Shown: positions 20,566-30,480, counted from the first letter of the stretch. The stretch is DNA of 64,000 nt from Corynebacterium accolens (GCF_023520795.1 NZ_CP046605.1:1054001-1118000), one strand, 5' to 3'. Notes: a model not told the origin generated them from the sequence alone. A program made the numbers and translations.

Positions 20566-20602
20566 GAAAAGCGCACTGGAATATATCCGGTGCGCTTTTT
20601 CA
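20566..20602 (+). terminator. Rho-independent terminator of the atp operon
   Basis: AAAAGCGCAC (20567-20576) pairs with GTGCGCTTTT (20590-20599), a 10-bp perfect stem with T-run. Confidence 0.92.
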
Positions 20603-20699
20603 CGTTTTCTTTGCCTTTTCTTATTGGCGCGGAGGCGGAATCAGGCGCTACAATCCAAATAATTGTTCTTTCACTAACCAAGGATGGCGTGTGGAGCCC

Positions 20700-21179
20700 A
20701 TGAATTCAACGGTTATCTCGGTGGTCCTGTGGGCCTTAGCGTTGGTGGTATTGCTAGTAGTTCTGCTGGCGGCCCTGCGATTTTTTACTCTGCGCTCGCG
20801 CGGAACCGCGGTGTTGTTGCGCTCAATGCCGGCGAAGGATAGCTTTTCTTGGCGCCATGGCGTGCTGCGCTATACCGGAGAAGTTGTTGAATATTTCAAA
20901 CTGCGCTCTGTATTTCCGCGCTATAACCTGTGGTTTAACCGCCTCGACATCACGATTTTGAACTCTCGTTCTTTGGATGATGACGAGGCTTCTTTTATGT
21001 CTGATGCCACCGAGGTGGTGCACTTTAGCACCGGGGATGCGGAATACGAGCTGGCTTCCGATGCCCGCGGGATCATGGCCTTCGAAGCCTGGGTCGAGGC
21101 TGCGCCGTCCAAGCGGCAACAGCGCTTTGATTACAAGCAATTGCGGGAGCGAGCCACCCGGCAGTCCAAGCGCCAATAG
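20700..21179 (+). CDS. DUF2550 family membrane-anchored protein
   Basis: Function unknown. One N-terminal membrane helix (about 6-28) then about 130 residues with a PH-like soluble part (GVLRYTGEVVEYFKLRSVFPRYNLWFNR). The family is restricted to actinobacteria and is typically found just after atpC, as here. GTG 20691, three codons earlier, is an alternative start behind AAGGAT. Confidence 0.8.
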   Translation: MNSTVISVVLWALALVVLLVVLLAALRFFTLRSRGTAVLLRSMPAKDSFSWRHGVLRYTGEVVEYFKLRSVFPRYNLWFNRLDITILNSRSLDDDEASFMSDATEVVHFSTGDAEYELASDARGIMAFEAWVEAAPSKRQQRFDYKQLRERATRQSKRQ

Positions 21180-21187
21180 CAACAGGC

Positions 21188-21193
21188 TAGGGT
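21188..21193 (+). promoter_or_regulatory. -10 box of leaderless nucS
   Basis: TAGGGT, 7 bases before ATG 21201. Confidence 0.5.
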
Positions 21194-21200
21194 AGTAGCC

Positions 21201-21893
21201 ATGCGCTTAGTAATCGCCCGTTGTTCAGTTGATTACGTGGGACGGCTCGACGCCCACCTGCCCTTGGCGGACCGCCTGCTCATCGTCAAAGCAGACGGCT
21301 CGGTATCGGTGCATGCCGATGACCGCGCGTATAAGCCCCTCAATTGGATGACGCCGCCGTGTACGGTGAGTGAATCCGTCATCGAGGACGTGGATGGCAA
21401 TGACACCGGCGAGGTCTTGTGGCTAGTGGAAAACCCAAAAGGTGAGCAATTGCGCATCACTATCGCGGAAATCCACGAGGATATCTCCTACGAGATGGGC
21501 GAAGACCCCGGCCTGGTAAAGGACGGCGTGGAGGCGCACCTACAGGAGCTTTTGGCCGAAAAGATCGACACGCTGGGTTCTAATTTCACCCTCGTGCGCC
21601 GCGAGTACCCCACGGCCATTGGCCCGGTAGACATCATGGCTAAAGATGCTGATAACCGGAATGTTGCCGTGGAGGTCAAGCGCCGCGGCGGGATCGACGG
21701 AGTAGAGCAATTGACCCGCTACCTCGAGCTATTGAACCGCGATGAACTAATCGCTCCGGTATCTGGCATTTTTGCTGCGCAAGAGATTAAGCCACAGGCC
21801 CGAACGCTTGCCGAAGACCGCGGCATCCGCTGCGTGGTCTTGGATTACCAAGAGCTGCGCGGGCTCGAGTCGAAAGAATTGCGGTTGTTTTAA
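21201..21893 (+). CDS. nucS: Mismatch-specific endonuclease NucS/EndoMS
   Basis: Cuts both strands at mismatches and supports the MutS-independent mismatch repair of actinobacteria. 230 residues: N-terminal DNA-binding domain and a RecB-like nuclease domain with D144 (PVDIMAKD), E158 and K160 (VEVKRRGG) and a following QLTRY. The last five residues ELRLF resemble a sliding-clamp binding motif. It overlaps the next gene by one base. Confidence 0.93.
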   Translation: MRLVIARCSVDYVGRLDAHLPLADRLLIVKADGSVSVHADDRAYKPLNWMTPPCTVSESVIEDVDGNDTGEVLWLVENPKGEQLRITIAEIHEDISYEMGEDPGLVKDGVEAHLQELLAEKIDTLGSNFTLVRREYPTAIGPVDIMAKDADNRNVAVEVKRRGGIDGVEQLTRYLELLNRDELIAPVSGIFAAQEIKPQARTLAEDRGIRCVVLDYQELRGLESKELRLF

Positions 21894-22177
21894 TGCCACG
21901 GCGAAATAGGCGGAAACCACAGGAATTCCGGCCGCTGCCCAAGGACGGCTCTACCTTCCTTGGTTCGCAGACGGTCGAGGGCCCCAGCTGGACGCACGGT
22001 GAGCCGTATATCATGCGGCACATTGGCTCCGCGCGGGCGCAAAAATTCTATATTTGCCCGGGGTGTAACCAAAATATTCCGCCTGGGGTTGCCCACATCG
22101 TCGCCTGGCCGCGCGATACCGGCAGGCAGGGCGATGACCGCCGTCATTGGCACCGGCATTGCTGGGAGCGAAGGTAG
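21893..22177 (+). CDS. Conserved actinobacterial small protein with zinc-type cysteines and histidines
   Basis: Function unknown. 94 residues, basic N-terminus, then CPGC (about 55-58), HIVAWP near 68 and HWHRHCW near 84-90: Cys and His placed as in a zinc ribbon or HNH-like fold. Its ATG overlaps the nucS stop (TAATG), so it is translated with nucS. A link to DNA repair is only suggested by position. Confidence 0.75.
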   Translation: MPRRNRRKPQEFRPLPKDGSTFLGSQTVEGPSWTHGEPYIMRHIGSARAQKFYICPGCNQNIPPGVAHIVAWPRDTGRQGDDRRHWHRHCWERR

Positions 22178-22180
22178 ACT
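22175..22180 (+). promoter_or_regulatory. -10 box of leaderless thiamine-binding protein gene
   Basis: TAGACT, overlapping the preceding stop codon, 7 bases before ATG 22188. Confidence 0.6.
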
Positions 22181-22187
22181 TACGGGC

Positions 22188-22496
22188 ATGATTGTTGCAT
22201 TTTCAGTAGCACCCGCAGTGGTGGATAATGACTCCGGCGAGATGGCCGATGCCGTGGCGGAGGCGGTCCGCGTGGTGCGGGAATCCGGCCTGCCTAATGA
22301 AACCAACGCCATGTTTACCCTTGTAGAAGGCGAGTGGGACGAGGTTTTCGGCACGATTAAGAAGGCCACCGAAGCGGTACGTGCGGTATCGCCGCGCACC
22401 TCGTTGGTTATTAAGGCCGATATCCGCGAAGGCGTGACGAATCAGTTGACAGATAAAGTAGACGCCGTGAATCGTCGTTTAGCTAAGGAGGATTAA
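22188..22496 (+). CDS. Thiamine-binding protein, MTH1187/YkoF-like (DUF77)
   Basis: 102 residues beginning MIVAFSVAPAV, a ferredoxin-like alpha/beta fold family whose members bind thiamine or its precursors. The pattern with two beta-alpha-beta halves and TSLVIKADIREG near 78 fits. Start fixed by the leaderless -10; the longer frame from 21960 is the out-of-frame shadow of the gene before. One-base overlap with the next gene. Confidence 0.75.
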   Translation: MIVAFSVAPAVVDNDSGEMADAVAEAVRVVRESGLPNETNAMFTLVEGEWDEVFGTIKKATEAVRAVSPRTSLVIKADIREGVTNQLTDKVDAVNRRLAKED

Positions 22497-23413
22497 TGAC
22501 TTCTGCGAATAATGCTTATGTAGGCGGCGCCCTCGATCTCAGCCAGGTCAAGGCCCGTGCGGAAGCCCGCCAGCAGGCACAAGAGCAGCCGCAGTCTAAC
22601 GGAGTCCAGCCATTTTTTACCGTCACCGAGGCGAATTTCGAGACCGAGGTGGTGCGCCGCTCCACTGAGGTGCCGGTCGTCGTCCTCATTGGCACCTCGC
22701 GCTCTACCCAATCCGACCAGCTGAAGCAGGACCTGCAGGAATTAGCTGCGGCGGGAAACCTAAGCTTCCTCGTAGGCTACGTGGATGCGGATGCCACTCC
22801 ACAGGTCGCGCAGGCCTTCGGCGTGAAGAACCTGCCCACCGTGGTAGCCATTGGCGCAGGCCAACCGCTGACCAATTTCGAGGGAGCGCAGCCGAAGGAG
22901 GCCCTCAAGCAGTGGCTGGATAGCTTGGTAGAAAACGTCGGACCGCAGCTGAAGGGGCTCGAGGCTGCACCGGCCGCAGCGGAGGAGGAAGAAGAGGACG
23001 ACCCTCGCCTGCAGGAGGCAGAATCCTTCCTGAACTCCGGCGATTTCGATGGCGCGATCAAGGTCTACGAATCCATCTTGGAAGCGGAACCGGATAATAC
23101 GCAGATTAAGCAGGCGCGGGACACAACGAAGCTTTTAAAGCGGCTGGACCCGGCCAATCAAACCGAGGACCCGATTGCTGCTGCGGATGGGGATAAGGGG
23201 GATATCGGCAAGCAAATGCATGCCGCCGATGCCGAAGTCGTGGCAGGTGCCGCAGAAAACGCCTTTGACCGCCTCATCGAGGCCATGAAAGTCACCGCCG
23301 GCGATGAGAAGGCGCAGCTCAGGGAACGCCTGCTCGAGCTCTTCGGCCTCTTTGCCGGCAATGATCCGCGCGTTCTTGAAGCGCGCACGAAGCTGGCAAG
23401 CGCGCTGTATTAA
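22496..23413 (+). CDS. YbbN-like co-chaperone with thioredoxin fold and TPR-like tail
   Basis: 305 residues. Thioredoxin domain about 38-150 (VVVLIGTSRSTQSDQLKQDL, NLPTVVAIGAGQPLTNFEG), then an acidic linker and TPR-like repeats (about 168-305). The redox CxxC is replaced by RSTQ, so it cannot act as a thiol oxidoreductase; E. coli YbbN also lacks a full active site and works as a chaperone-like protein. Starts by a one-base overlap (TAATG). Confidence 0.85.
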   Translation: MTSANNAYVGGALDLSQVKARAEARQQAQEQPQSNGVQPFFTVTEANFETEVVRRSTEVPVVVLIGTSRSTQSDQLKQDLQELAAAGNLSFLVGYVDADATPQVAQAFGVKNLPTVVAIGAGQPLTNFEGAQPKEALKQWLDSLVENVGPQLKGLEAAPAAAEEEEEDDPRLQEAESFLNSGDFDGAIKVYESILEAEPDNTQIKQARDTTKLLKRLDPANQTEDPIAAADGDKGDIGKQMHAADAEVVAGAAENAFDRLIEAMKVTAGDEKAQLRERLLELFGLFAGNDPRVLEARTKLASALY

Positions 23414-23463
23414 AGTCGGCGGAGCTGTGTCAATTACTGCGGGCGGTGAATAGATCAGTCACA

Positions 23464-24282
23464 ATGGAAGGCGTGAACGACGTAACCCCAACTGATCAAG
23501 ACTGGCTCATCGACTTCCGTGGCGTGGAGCTTCGCCGCGGTGGCAAGAACTTGGTAGGGCCCGTGGACTGGCAGGTCGAGCTCGATGAACGCTGGGTCAT
23601 CATCGGGCCGAACGGTGCCGGAAAGACCTCCCTGGTGCGTATGGCGGCCGCGGAGGAATTTCCTTCCAAGGGCACGGCCTTTTTGATGGGCGAGCAAATT
23701 GGCAAGACCGATATGCGTGACCTGCGCGCGCTGATTGGTCTCTCCTCTGCTGCCGTGCAATCGCGCATTCCCGCGGATGAGCGGGTCTACGACCTCGTCA
23801 TTTCTGCCGGTTACGCGGTCTTGGGCCGGTGGCGCGAAGAGTATCAAGACATGGACTTTTCCCGCGCCGATGACATCTTGGCCCAGGTTGGCGCTAGCCA
23901 CTTAAAGGACCGCACGTGGACGACGCTTTCGGAAGGCGAGAAGAAGCGCGTCATCCTCGCCCGCGCTTTGATGTCCAATCCGGAGCTGCTCATCCTGGAT
24001 GAGCCTTCTGCCGGCATGGACCTCGGCGGTCGAGAGGACCTCGTGGGATATTTGGGCGACCTCGCGATGGATCCGGATGCCCCGGCCATCGTCATGATTA
24101 CCCACCACGTGGAAGAAATCCCGTACGGCTTTACCCACGCGATGCTTCTGGATGAAGGAGAAGTAGTAGCGAAGGGGCTCATTAACTCCGTGCTGACCTC
24201 GGAGAACCTATCCCAGGCCTTCCACCAGCCCATCCAAGTAGATCGCATTGGGCAGCGATACTTTGCCCGCCGGATATCTTAA
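23464..24282 (+). CDS. ABC transporter ATP-binding protein, stand-alone
   Basis: 272 residues with Walker A IGPNGAGKTS, signature LSEGEKKRV in place of LSGGQ, Walker B LLILDEPSAGMD and the switch His (MITHHVEE). No permease or binding protein is adjacent, so the partner and substrate are unknown; soluble lone ATPases of this type occur widely in actinobacteria. ATG 23464 is 7 bases after TAGATC, a weak leaderless box; GTG 23446 and GTG 23473 are alternatives. The stop overlaps the next ATG. Confidence 0.8.
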   Translation: MEGVNDVTPTDQDWLIDFRGVELRRGGKNLVGPVDWQVELDERWVIIGPNGAGKTSLVRMAAAEEFPSKGTAFLMGEQIGKTDMRDLRALIGLSSAAVQSRIPADERVYDLVISAGYAVLGRWREEYQDMDFSRADDILAQVGASHLKDRTWTTLSEGEKKRVILARALMSNPELLILDEPSAGMDLGGREDLVGYLGDLAMDPDAPAIVMITHHVEEIPYGFTHAMLLDEGEVVAKGLINSVLTSENLSQAFHQPIQVDRIGQRYFARRIS

Positions 24283-25109
24283 TGAACAACCAGATTCATG
24301 ACCGGCTCGATGCGATCGACGCCAGCGATACCACCGGGTTTAACGGTGGGCGCATGGCGGCGACCGTGCTCTTGCTTCGCGATGGCCCCGACGGGCTCGA
24401 GGTCTGGGTCCAAGAACGCGTGAGCACCATGCGTAACTATCCGGGCCATGCCGTATTCCCTGGCGGTGGGGTAGACCCGCGCGATTTCCCACCGCGTTCG
24501 TGGGATTCCGGTGACTTGTGGGCCGGAAAGTCTGTTGTGGCTATGGCTCGGCGGATGGGAGTCACCAAATACAAGGCCCACGCCCTCGTCTTCGCCGCGG
24601 CCCGCGAGCTCTTCGAGGAATCCGGTACCTTGTTTGCGATCCGGGATGACGGCACGATTTCTAATGCGCGCCGGTATCACCGCGAGCGCAGGCTCTTAGA
24701 AAGCCACACCATCTCCTTTACCGAGTTCCTTAGCAATAACGGGATGCGCGTCGATGCCGATATGCTCCTCCCATGGGCCCGGTGGGTGGGGCAAAGCAAA
24801 AACCATTGGTTCGATACTTTTTTCTTCGTTGGTCTGCTTCCGAGCGGGCAGGAGCCGGACGGGGACACTCATGAAGCAGATGATGCCGGATGGTTTTCGC
24901 CGCAGCTCATCCTGGAGGGCTGGCGGGCCGGACTCGTCCGCCTCGTAGTTCCTACATGGGCGCAAATGCAACGGTTATGCAAGTACTCCACCGTCCAGGA
25001 GGTGCTTGATGATGCCTCCTCGTCCGACCTTCGCCCCGTCATCGGCGATCCCCGCGATGACCCGCAGTATGCGGAATATTTCGCCACCACCCCTACAGAG
25101 CGCATATGA
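24282..25109 (+). CDS. Nudix hydrolase
   Basis: 275 residues. The Nudix helix AARELFEESGTLF (about 107-119) is preceded by the GGGVD strand near 67; between them is an insert of about 35 residues instead of the usual few, and the C-terminal half holds a long extra region. This resembles the NUDT7/NUDT19-type CoA-pyrophosphatase-like branch, but the substrate is not shown. Overlaps both neighbours by 1 and 4 bases. Confidence 0.8.
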   Translation: MNNQIHDRLDAIDASDTTGFNGGRMAATVLLLRDGPDGLEVWVQERVSTMRNYPGHAVFPGGGVDPRDFPPRSWDSGDLWAGKSVVAMARRMGVTKYKAHALVFAAARELFEESGTLFAIRDDGTISNARRYHRERRLLESHTISFTEFLSNNGMRVDADMLLPWARWVGQSKNHWFDTFFFVGLLPSGQEPDGDTHEADDAGWFSPQLILEGWRAGLVRLVVPTWAQMQRLCKYSTVQEVLDDASSSDLRPVIGDPRDDPQYAEYFATTPTERI

Positions 25110-26239
25110 GTTTTAACCTCGATGAAGTCCGTTTCTTAAGCGAGCACAACGCCGAACTGGCTAGCTTGGACTTGGAGCTGAGCAAGGCTTCGCAGCTAAA
25201 GGATTTGGAAAAGCTGAAAGCCGCCTACGGCGATTATGCGCGCTGCGCCATGGAGCTACTTACTGCCCGGCGGGGCGGAAAACTGCCTGAGACCTGGCTT
25301 ATGGATGCCGATTCCGCCCAGCAAGCCACCCCGCTGTCGGTTGCGCGCTATAGGTCCGAGTTCTTGCGGCAGCGGGGAATGCGCACCGTGCACGATGTCA
25401 CGTGCTCCATCGGTACCGAAGGCTATGGAACGAGCCTTGACTACTTCGGCTCCGATATCGATGCTTCGCGCCTTGCCATGGCCCGGCACAATTTGGCTTC
25501 TAACCATTTCTTTCAAGCAGATGCACTCACTACGACCACCACGGCGGACGTCATTATCGCCGATCCCGCCCGCAGAAAGGCGGGGCGTCGCATCTCCCGT
25601 CCGGAGGATTTGCTGCCACCGCTACCGGATCTGATCGCCGCGCACAGGGACGCCCACGTGGCCATTAAGTGCGCACCCGGCCTTGATTTCAGTGACTGGG
25701 ACGGATTGGTCACCGTCAGTAGCGTCAATGGGGCAGTTAAGGAAGCGTGCCTCTACACACCAGGCCTCGGAACGGGCAGGCACGCGGTGATGATTCAGGG
25801 CGAGTCAGTTGATGTCCTCACGGATGAAGAGCAGAACCTGCCAGAGGCTGGCGAAATCGGCACCTACCTCATTGATCCAGATGGGGCAGTGGTGCGCGCT
25901 GGACTCGTGCAGCACTACGCGGCGCGCGAGGGCTTGTGGCAGATTGATCCGCGAATTGCGTACCTGACGGGCGAGCGCATTCCACAGGGAACGTCGGGAT
26001 TTCCATTCATAGAAAAGGTCCCCCTAAAGCGCCTAAAATCTGTACTAAAGGCCTATGATGCAGGCAGCCTAGAAATCCTTGTGCGCGGCGTAGATGTGGA
26101 CCCTGATCAGCTAAGGAAACAGATGAAGTTGAAGGGAACGCGGCCTTTCGCGGTCATCATTACGCGAATTGGCTCACAGGGTATCGCTTTGCTCTGCCAA
26201 CCCCGAGTATTATCGTCCGAAGATAATTACGCAATATAA
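25106..26239 (+). CDS. THUMP-like SAM-dependent methyltransferase
   Basis: 377 residues. SAM-binding region VHDVTCSIGTEGYGTSLDYFGSDIDASR (split as VHDVTCSIGTEG and GSDIDAS) near 95-120 and DVIIADPARRKAGRR near 148, a DPxR-type catalytic motif seen in rRNA/tRNA guanine methyltransferases; the C-terminal 90 residues match a THUMP-like domain (LKRLKSVLKAYDAG, GTRPFAVIITRI). Likely an RNA modification enzyme; target unknown. Overlaps the Nudix gene by 4 bases and precedes etfB. Confidence 0.75.
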   Translation: MSFNLDEVRFLSEHNAELASLDLELSKASQLKDLEKLKAAYGDYARCAMELLTARRGGKLPETWLMDADSAQQATPLSVARYRSEFLRQRGMRTVHDVTCSIGTEGYGTSLDYFGSDIDASRLAMARHNLASNHFFQADALTTTTTADVIIADPARRKAGRRISRPEDLLPPLPDLIAAHRDAHVAIKCAPGLDFSDWDGLVTVSSVNGAVKEACLYTPGLGTGRHAVMIQGESVDVLTDEEQNLPEAGEIGTYLIDPDGAVVRAGLVQHYAAREGLWQIDPRIAYLTGERIPQGTSGFPFIEKVPLKRLKSVLKAYDAGSLEILVRGVDVDPDQLRKQMKLKGTRPFAVIITRIGSQGIALLCQPRVLSSEDNYAI

Positions 26240-26265
26240 ATCTATCGGAAAGGTGAGTGCCCTTA

Positions 26266-27048
26266 ATGCCAACGATTGTGGCTCTGGTCAAGCATGTACC
26301 GGATACGTGGTCCACCAAATCTTTGGAGGATGACCACACCCTGGATCGCACCTCCGTGGACAACATCATTGATGAGATTAATGAATACTCCGTGGAACAG
26401 GCGCTGCGCCTGCGCGATGAAAATCCGGATGAAAACTACCGTGTTGTCGCTGTAACGATGGGCCCCGCACAAGCAGATGAGGCCCTCCGCAAGGCGCTTG
26501 CGATGGGTGCAGACGACGCGGTCCTCGTATCCGATGACGCCCTAGCCGGCGCCGATGCACTGTCTACCGCCTGGACACTGAACGCAGCGATTAACACGCT
26601 AGAGGATGTTCAATTGATCACCTTGGGCAATGAGGCTTCCGATGCCTCGACCGGAACGCTCGCGGGACTGCTCGCTGAATACCGCCAGCTGCCCGCCTTG
26701 ACCGAGCTGCACCAGGTGGAGCTTTCGGGCAGTACGGTAAAAGGCAGCCGCGAGGACGCCCGCGGAACCTGGGAGCTCGAGGCCGCCCTTCCTGCGATTA
26801 TTTCCGTCACCGATAAGGCGGATAAGCCGCGTTTCCCCAACTTCAAGGGACTTATGGCTGCAAAGAAGGCAGAGATCACCACTTTGAACGTGGCGGACCT
26901 AGGCATCGAAGCCATTGCGCCCACCACGACCGTTACCGAATCTTCCAAGCGCCCGCCGCGCACGGCCGGCGAGGTTATCTCGGAGCCGCAGCCGCAGGAT
27001 GCTGCGAAGAAGATTGCTGACTTCCTAGCCGCAAAGAACTTGATTTAG
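26266..27048 (+). CDS. etfB: Electron transfer flavoprotein beta subunit
   Basis: Small subunit of ETF, which carries electrons from acyl-CoA and other dehydrogenases to the quinone pool. 260 residues with [10 protein letters not shown] at the N-terminus, [20 protein letters not shown] near 83 and the recognition-loop region near 195. GGAAAGG lies 12 bases before ATG 26266; GTG 26257 is the alternative. Followed by etfA after 8 bases. Confidence 0.95.
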   Translation: MPTIVALVKHVPDTWSTKSLEDDHTLDRTSVDNIIDEINEYSVEQALRLRDENPDENYRVVAVTMGPAQADEALRKALAMGADDAVLVSDDALAGADALSTAWTLNAAINTLEDVQLITLGNEASDASTGTLAGLLAEYRQLPALTELHQVELSGSTVKGSREDARGTWELEAALPAIISVTDKADKPRFPNFKGLMAAKKAEITTLNVADLGIEAIAPTTTVTESSKRPPRTAGEVISEPQPQDAAKKIADFLAAKNLI

Positions 27049-27056
27049 GAGTAAAA

Positions 27057-27998
27057 ATGTCTCACGTTTACGTACTTGTTGAACACGATGCAGACAGCAT
27101 TCTCCCCGTCACCGGTGAGCTCATTACCGCCGCACGCGAATTGGGTACGGTGTCTGCGGTGGTCGTCGGCAAGCAGGCAGATGCCTTCGATGCCGAGCTA
27201 GCCGCCCTCGGCGCCGCCCAGGTGGTGCAGGCAACGGCGGAGGATTATGACCAGCGCCTGGTGATCCCTGAGGTTGATGCCTTGCACGCCCTGGGCGCAG
27301 CCAATCCGGCGCCCATCGTCCTGGCCGCCAGCCCGACGAATAACGAGATTGCGGGCCGCCTGTCTGCCCGCCTGGCTTCCGGCGCGCTCGCGAATGTGGA
27401 TTCCATCAAGGCGGATGGCTCTGCAACCATGACCATTTTCGGTGGCACCTACGAGACCACCTCGCAGGCTTCCGGCAGCTGCCCGATCTATACCCTGCAG
27501 CCTGGTTCCGTTGCGGCGGAGCCCCAGCAGGTGGAAGCCCAGCCGGCCCCCATGCCGCTGCCTGCGGCAACCGAGAAAGACGTCAAGGTTAATTCCTTTA
27601 CTCCCGCTGAGAAGTCCGCCCGCCCCGAGCTCACCGCAGCCAAGGTCGTGGTCTCCGGCGGCCGCGGCGTCGGCGATAACTTCGCCGAGATCGTCGAGCC
27701 GCTTGCCGATGCCCTCGGTGGCGCCGTCGGTGCCACCCGCGACGCCGTCGATGAAGGCTTCTACGATGCCACCCATCAGGTGGGCCAGACTGGTGTGACC
27801 GTGTCGCCCGATCTCTACATTGGCCTGGGCATTTCCGGTGCCATTCAGCACACCTCGGGCATGCAGACCTCCGGCACCATCGTGGTGGTCAACCAGGACC
27901 AGGATGAGCCGTTCTTCCAGATCGCAGATCTCGGCGTCGTCGGTGACCTGCACGAAATCGCCCCAGCCCTGACCGAGGAATTGAAGGCGCGCCAGTAA
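27057..27998 (+). CDS. etfA: Electron transfer flavoprotein alpha subunit
   Basis: FAD-binding subunit. 313 residues. The C-terminal FAD domain shows [10 protein letters not shown] near 201, [11 protein letters not shown] near 224, [28 protein letters not shown] near 240-265 (read as [11 protein letters not shown] and GISGAIQH) and [11 protein letters not shown]. Its stop overlaps the cysteine desulfurase ATG by one base. Confidence 0.96.
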   Translation: MSHVYVLVEHDADSILPVTGELITAARELGTVSAVVVGKQADAFDAELAALGAAQVVQATAEDYDQRLVIPEVDALHALGAANPAPIVLAASPTNNEIAGRLSARLASGALANVDSIKADGSATMTIFGGTYETTSQASGSCPIYTLQPGSVAAEPQQVEAQPAPMPLPAATEKDVKVNSFTPAEKSARPELTAAKVVVSGGRGVGDNFAEIVEPLADALGGAVGATRDAVDEGFYDATHQVGQTGVTVSPDLYIGLGISGAIQHTSGMQTSGTIVVVNQDQDEPFFQIADLGVVGDLHEIAPALTEELKARQ

Positions 27999-29113
27999 TG
28001 CCGCACTATTTCGACTACGCTGCAACCCAGCCGATGCGCCAATCCGCCATCGACGCATGGGTTGCCGCCTCCGGCTCGCTCAACTCCAGCGCCCAGTACG
28101 CCTCTGGCCGCAGGGCACGTTCCGTGCTTGACGATGCCCGCGAGAAAGTCGCCTCCCTCCTTGGGTGCGAACCCATCGAGGTCGTCTTTACCTCCTCTGG
28201 TACCGAGGCGGATAATATCGCTATCCAGGGCCTTTATGCTGTAGGCAATACCAACCGCATCATCTCGACGGATATTGAGCACCCAGCCGTGCGCGATACC
28301 GTGAGCAAGCTTGCCCAAGCCGGCGCCACCGTGGACCTGCTCCCCGTGGACCGCAGCGGGCATATCAGCGATGGGGGCGCCTTCTCGAAACCTGCCGATC
28401 TTGCCACCTGCATGTGGGCCAATAACGAAACCGGTGCGATTCAGCCCATCGAGGAGCTTGCCTCCCTCGCGCAACAATCCGGTATTCCTATGCACGTGGA
28501 TGCGGTGCAGGTAGCGGGCAAGCTGCCCATCAATTTTGCGGAATTGGGCATCACGACGCTCGCCGCCAGCGCCCACAAGTTTGGCGGCCCGCGCGGTATC
28601 GGCGTGCTATTGGCCAAGCGCACCCCAGCGCCGCAGCCGATTTCCTATGGCGGCGGCCAAGAGCGTGGACTACGCCCAGGCACCGTGGACGTCGCCAGTG
28701 CCTCGGCGCTCGCCGCTGCCTTGGAAGAGTCGATCGCCGAAAGCGCTGCCGAGGGCGAGCGCATCGCTGGACTCCGGAACAAGCTGCGGGATGGGATCCT
28801 TTCTTCCATTGACAACGTCGTGGTGAATTCCACCGAGCCATGCTTGCCGTCGCACCTACATGTTTCTTTCCCCGGCACCGATGGCGACAGCCTCATTATG
28901 CTGCTGGATTCGCTGCAGATTGAGGCATCGACTGGCAGCGCCTGCAGCGCAGGCGTCAACCGCATGTCCCATGTGCTTTCTGCAATGGGCGTCAGCGAGG
29001 ATGAAGGAATCGGCTCCCTTCGGTTTACCTTGGGGCGCCTTACCTCTGAAGACGATGTGGATTACGTGCTCGCGCACTTGCCAGATGTCGTTGCTCGGGC
29101 CCGCACGGTCTAG
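27998..29113 (+). CDS. Cysteine desulfurase, NifS/IscS family
   Basis: Takes sulfur from cysteine for tRNA thiolation or Fe-S clusters. 371 residues; PLP lysine K194 in SAHKFGGPRG, catalytic C316 in a loop STGSACSAG, which is the group I loop form. In actinobacteria this gene lies between etfA and mnmA; here mnmA follows 3.4 kb later with three genes in between. Overlaps the HNH pseudogene end by 4 bases. Probable sulfur donor of MnmA. Confidence 0.93.
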   Translation: MPHYFDYAATQPMRQSAIDAWVAASGSLNSSAQYASGRRARSVLDDAREKVASLLGCEPIEVVFTSSGTEADNIAIQGLYAVGNTNRIISTDIEHPAVRDTVSKLAQAGATVDLLPVDRSGHISDGGAFSKPADLATCMWANNETGAIQPIEELASLAQQSGIPMHVDAVQVAGKLPINFAELGITTLAASAHKFGGPRGIGVLLAKRTPAPQPISYGGGQERGLRPGTVDVASASALAAALEESIAESAAEGERIAGLRNKLRDGILSSIDNVVVNSTEPCLPSHLHVSFPGTDGDSLIMLLDSLQIEASTGSACSAGVNRMSHVLSAMGVSEDEGIGSLRFTLGRLTSEDDVDYVLAHLPDVVARARTV

Positions 29114-30287
29114 GTATCAGCCCTTTCTTTGGCAGCATTGCGCCGCGCGGCGATTGCCTGGGCAACGGTGAGCGCCCAGTTCTTATTCTTCGCCGCTAGC
29201 GGCCCCTGCGGTTCATCGTATTCCCACCGTCCGTCTTGGAAGAGCCAGACAATGTCCCCGCTGTGCGGATCCATGATGTAAAAGGCGCTTTTATCCGTCT
29301 TTACATTGTGGTGGTGCTGGCACAGCGATGCCAAGTTTCCCGCCGTTGTTTTCCTCCCTCTGAGAAATCGATCCTGTGATCCTTCTGGCACCTGTAGGCC
29401 GGGCGGTTGCACCCCGGCCAGCGGCACACACCATCTCGACCCTCCACATAGGCACCGATGAGCGGCGGCGTGGAGTAGGCCGGGCTAACCCTTGTTGCCG
29501 CCTGGTCCATATCCCGTGTCGTAGTCGGGGCTAGCCGGTCTGCGGTATCTGGGTGAACCCATCCATAGCCCTGGATGAAACCGGGCGCCGCTTTTATATC
29601 GCTGGCGCGATACATATAAAGGTGCACCTGAGATTTATCTTCGACGGTTCCGAGGATCAGCTGGGCCAGGGCATCGGCCTTGCTAATTCCGTGCTCTTCC
29701 GCCGTGCGCTGAACAACCTCGTCAATGAGGATGAGCGCATCTTCGTCGAACTCTACGTTTAACCCTGCTCGTCCGCCCGCGGTGGGGTAGATGAAATAGG
29801 ATTCATTTTGAGATTCCTCTTCCTCGGCGTCCTTGTCTCCCGTAGTGTCCGGGGATTCCATCGTGATGAGCCCATTGAGCTTTCGACGCAGGGCAGCGTT
29901 CGATGGAAAACTTTGGCCCGGCTTTGTGGGAGTGAGGTACTTTTCCAGTTCGGCGTCTATGCGCTGGAGGGCGCTGTTGTCTACTTCTCCCAGCTTGCTC
30001 AAGACCGCATCAATGGTGATAAGCCGAGAGAAATCGAGGAAGTAGTAGGTTTCCTGCAGCAGTTGGGTGCGCGGCAACTCTTCTAAGCGGTACAGGGCCA
30101 TGGTGATATCCCTCGTACGTCGCTCGCTCAAGCCGGTGCGCCCCGCCAAGGTATGGCACGAGATATCGAAATCGTCTTCTAGGCTAGGTTTAATTTCCTT
30201 CCAGAGCAGGTAGTCGGACTTTCTATTGCAGGTGGCACTAACCGCGATGTCATCGTGTGGGTCAGTGATGAGGTAGTAGGGTTCCAC
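29110..30287 (-). pseudogene. HNH endonuclease (DUF222-type) gene, frameshifted
   Basis: The N-terminal 315 residues (GTG 30287 downwards) form a DUF222-like helical region ending in the HNH start (CRWPGCNRP, CQKDHRIDFSEGG). The frame then runs into a stop near 29301, while the rest of the HNH domain (KTTAGNLASLCQHHHNVKTDK) continues in another frame to 29110. Restoring one A in the AAAA run near 29350 joins both parts into a normal 390-residue protein. So it is a one-base deletion, either real or a homopolymer sequencing error. A programmed shift looks unlikely as only one of the two codons could slip. Confidence 0.8.
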
Positions 30288-30480
30288 GGCGATTATCCCC
30301 CGAATTTCGCACTAAGTTTCTAATTTCCATAGCTTCACCATAAGCCACCCACTCAACCCTCGCAAGCCGAAAAGCGAATATATGTTCTAGATGGTACATT
30401 TCCAACGAGTTTGTCTACGCGAGTGAAAAATTTGTCTCTAAGGTGCGTGTGTTGCAAATGTGGTTAGTGTGAATGATTGT

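Noticed and set aside
29340-29360. Programmed -1 frameshift in the HNH gene
   Set aside because: The codons at the shift are GGA AAA; only the AAA tRNA could re-pair after a slip, and no stimulating structure is evident.
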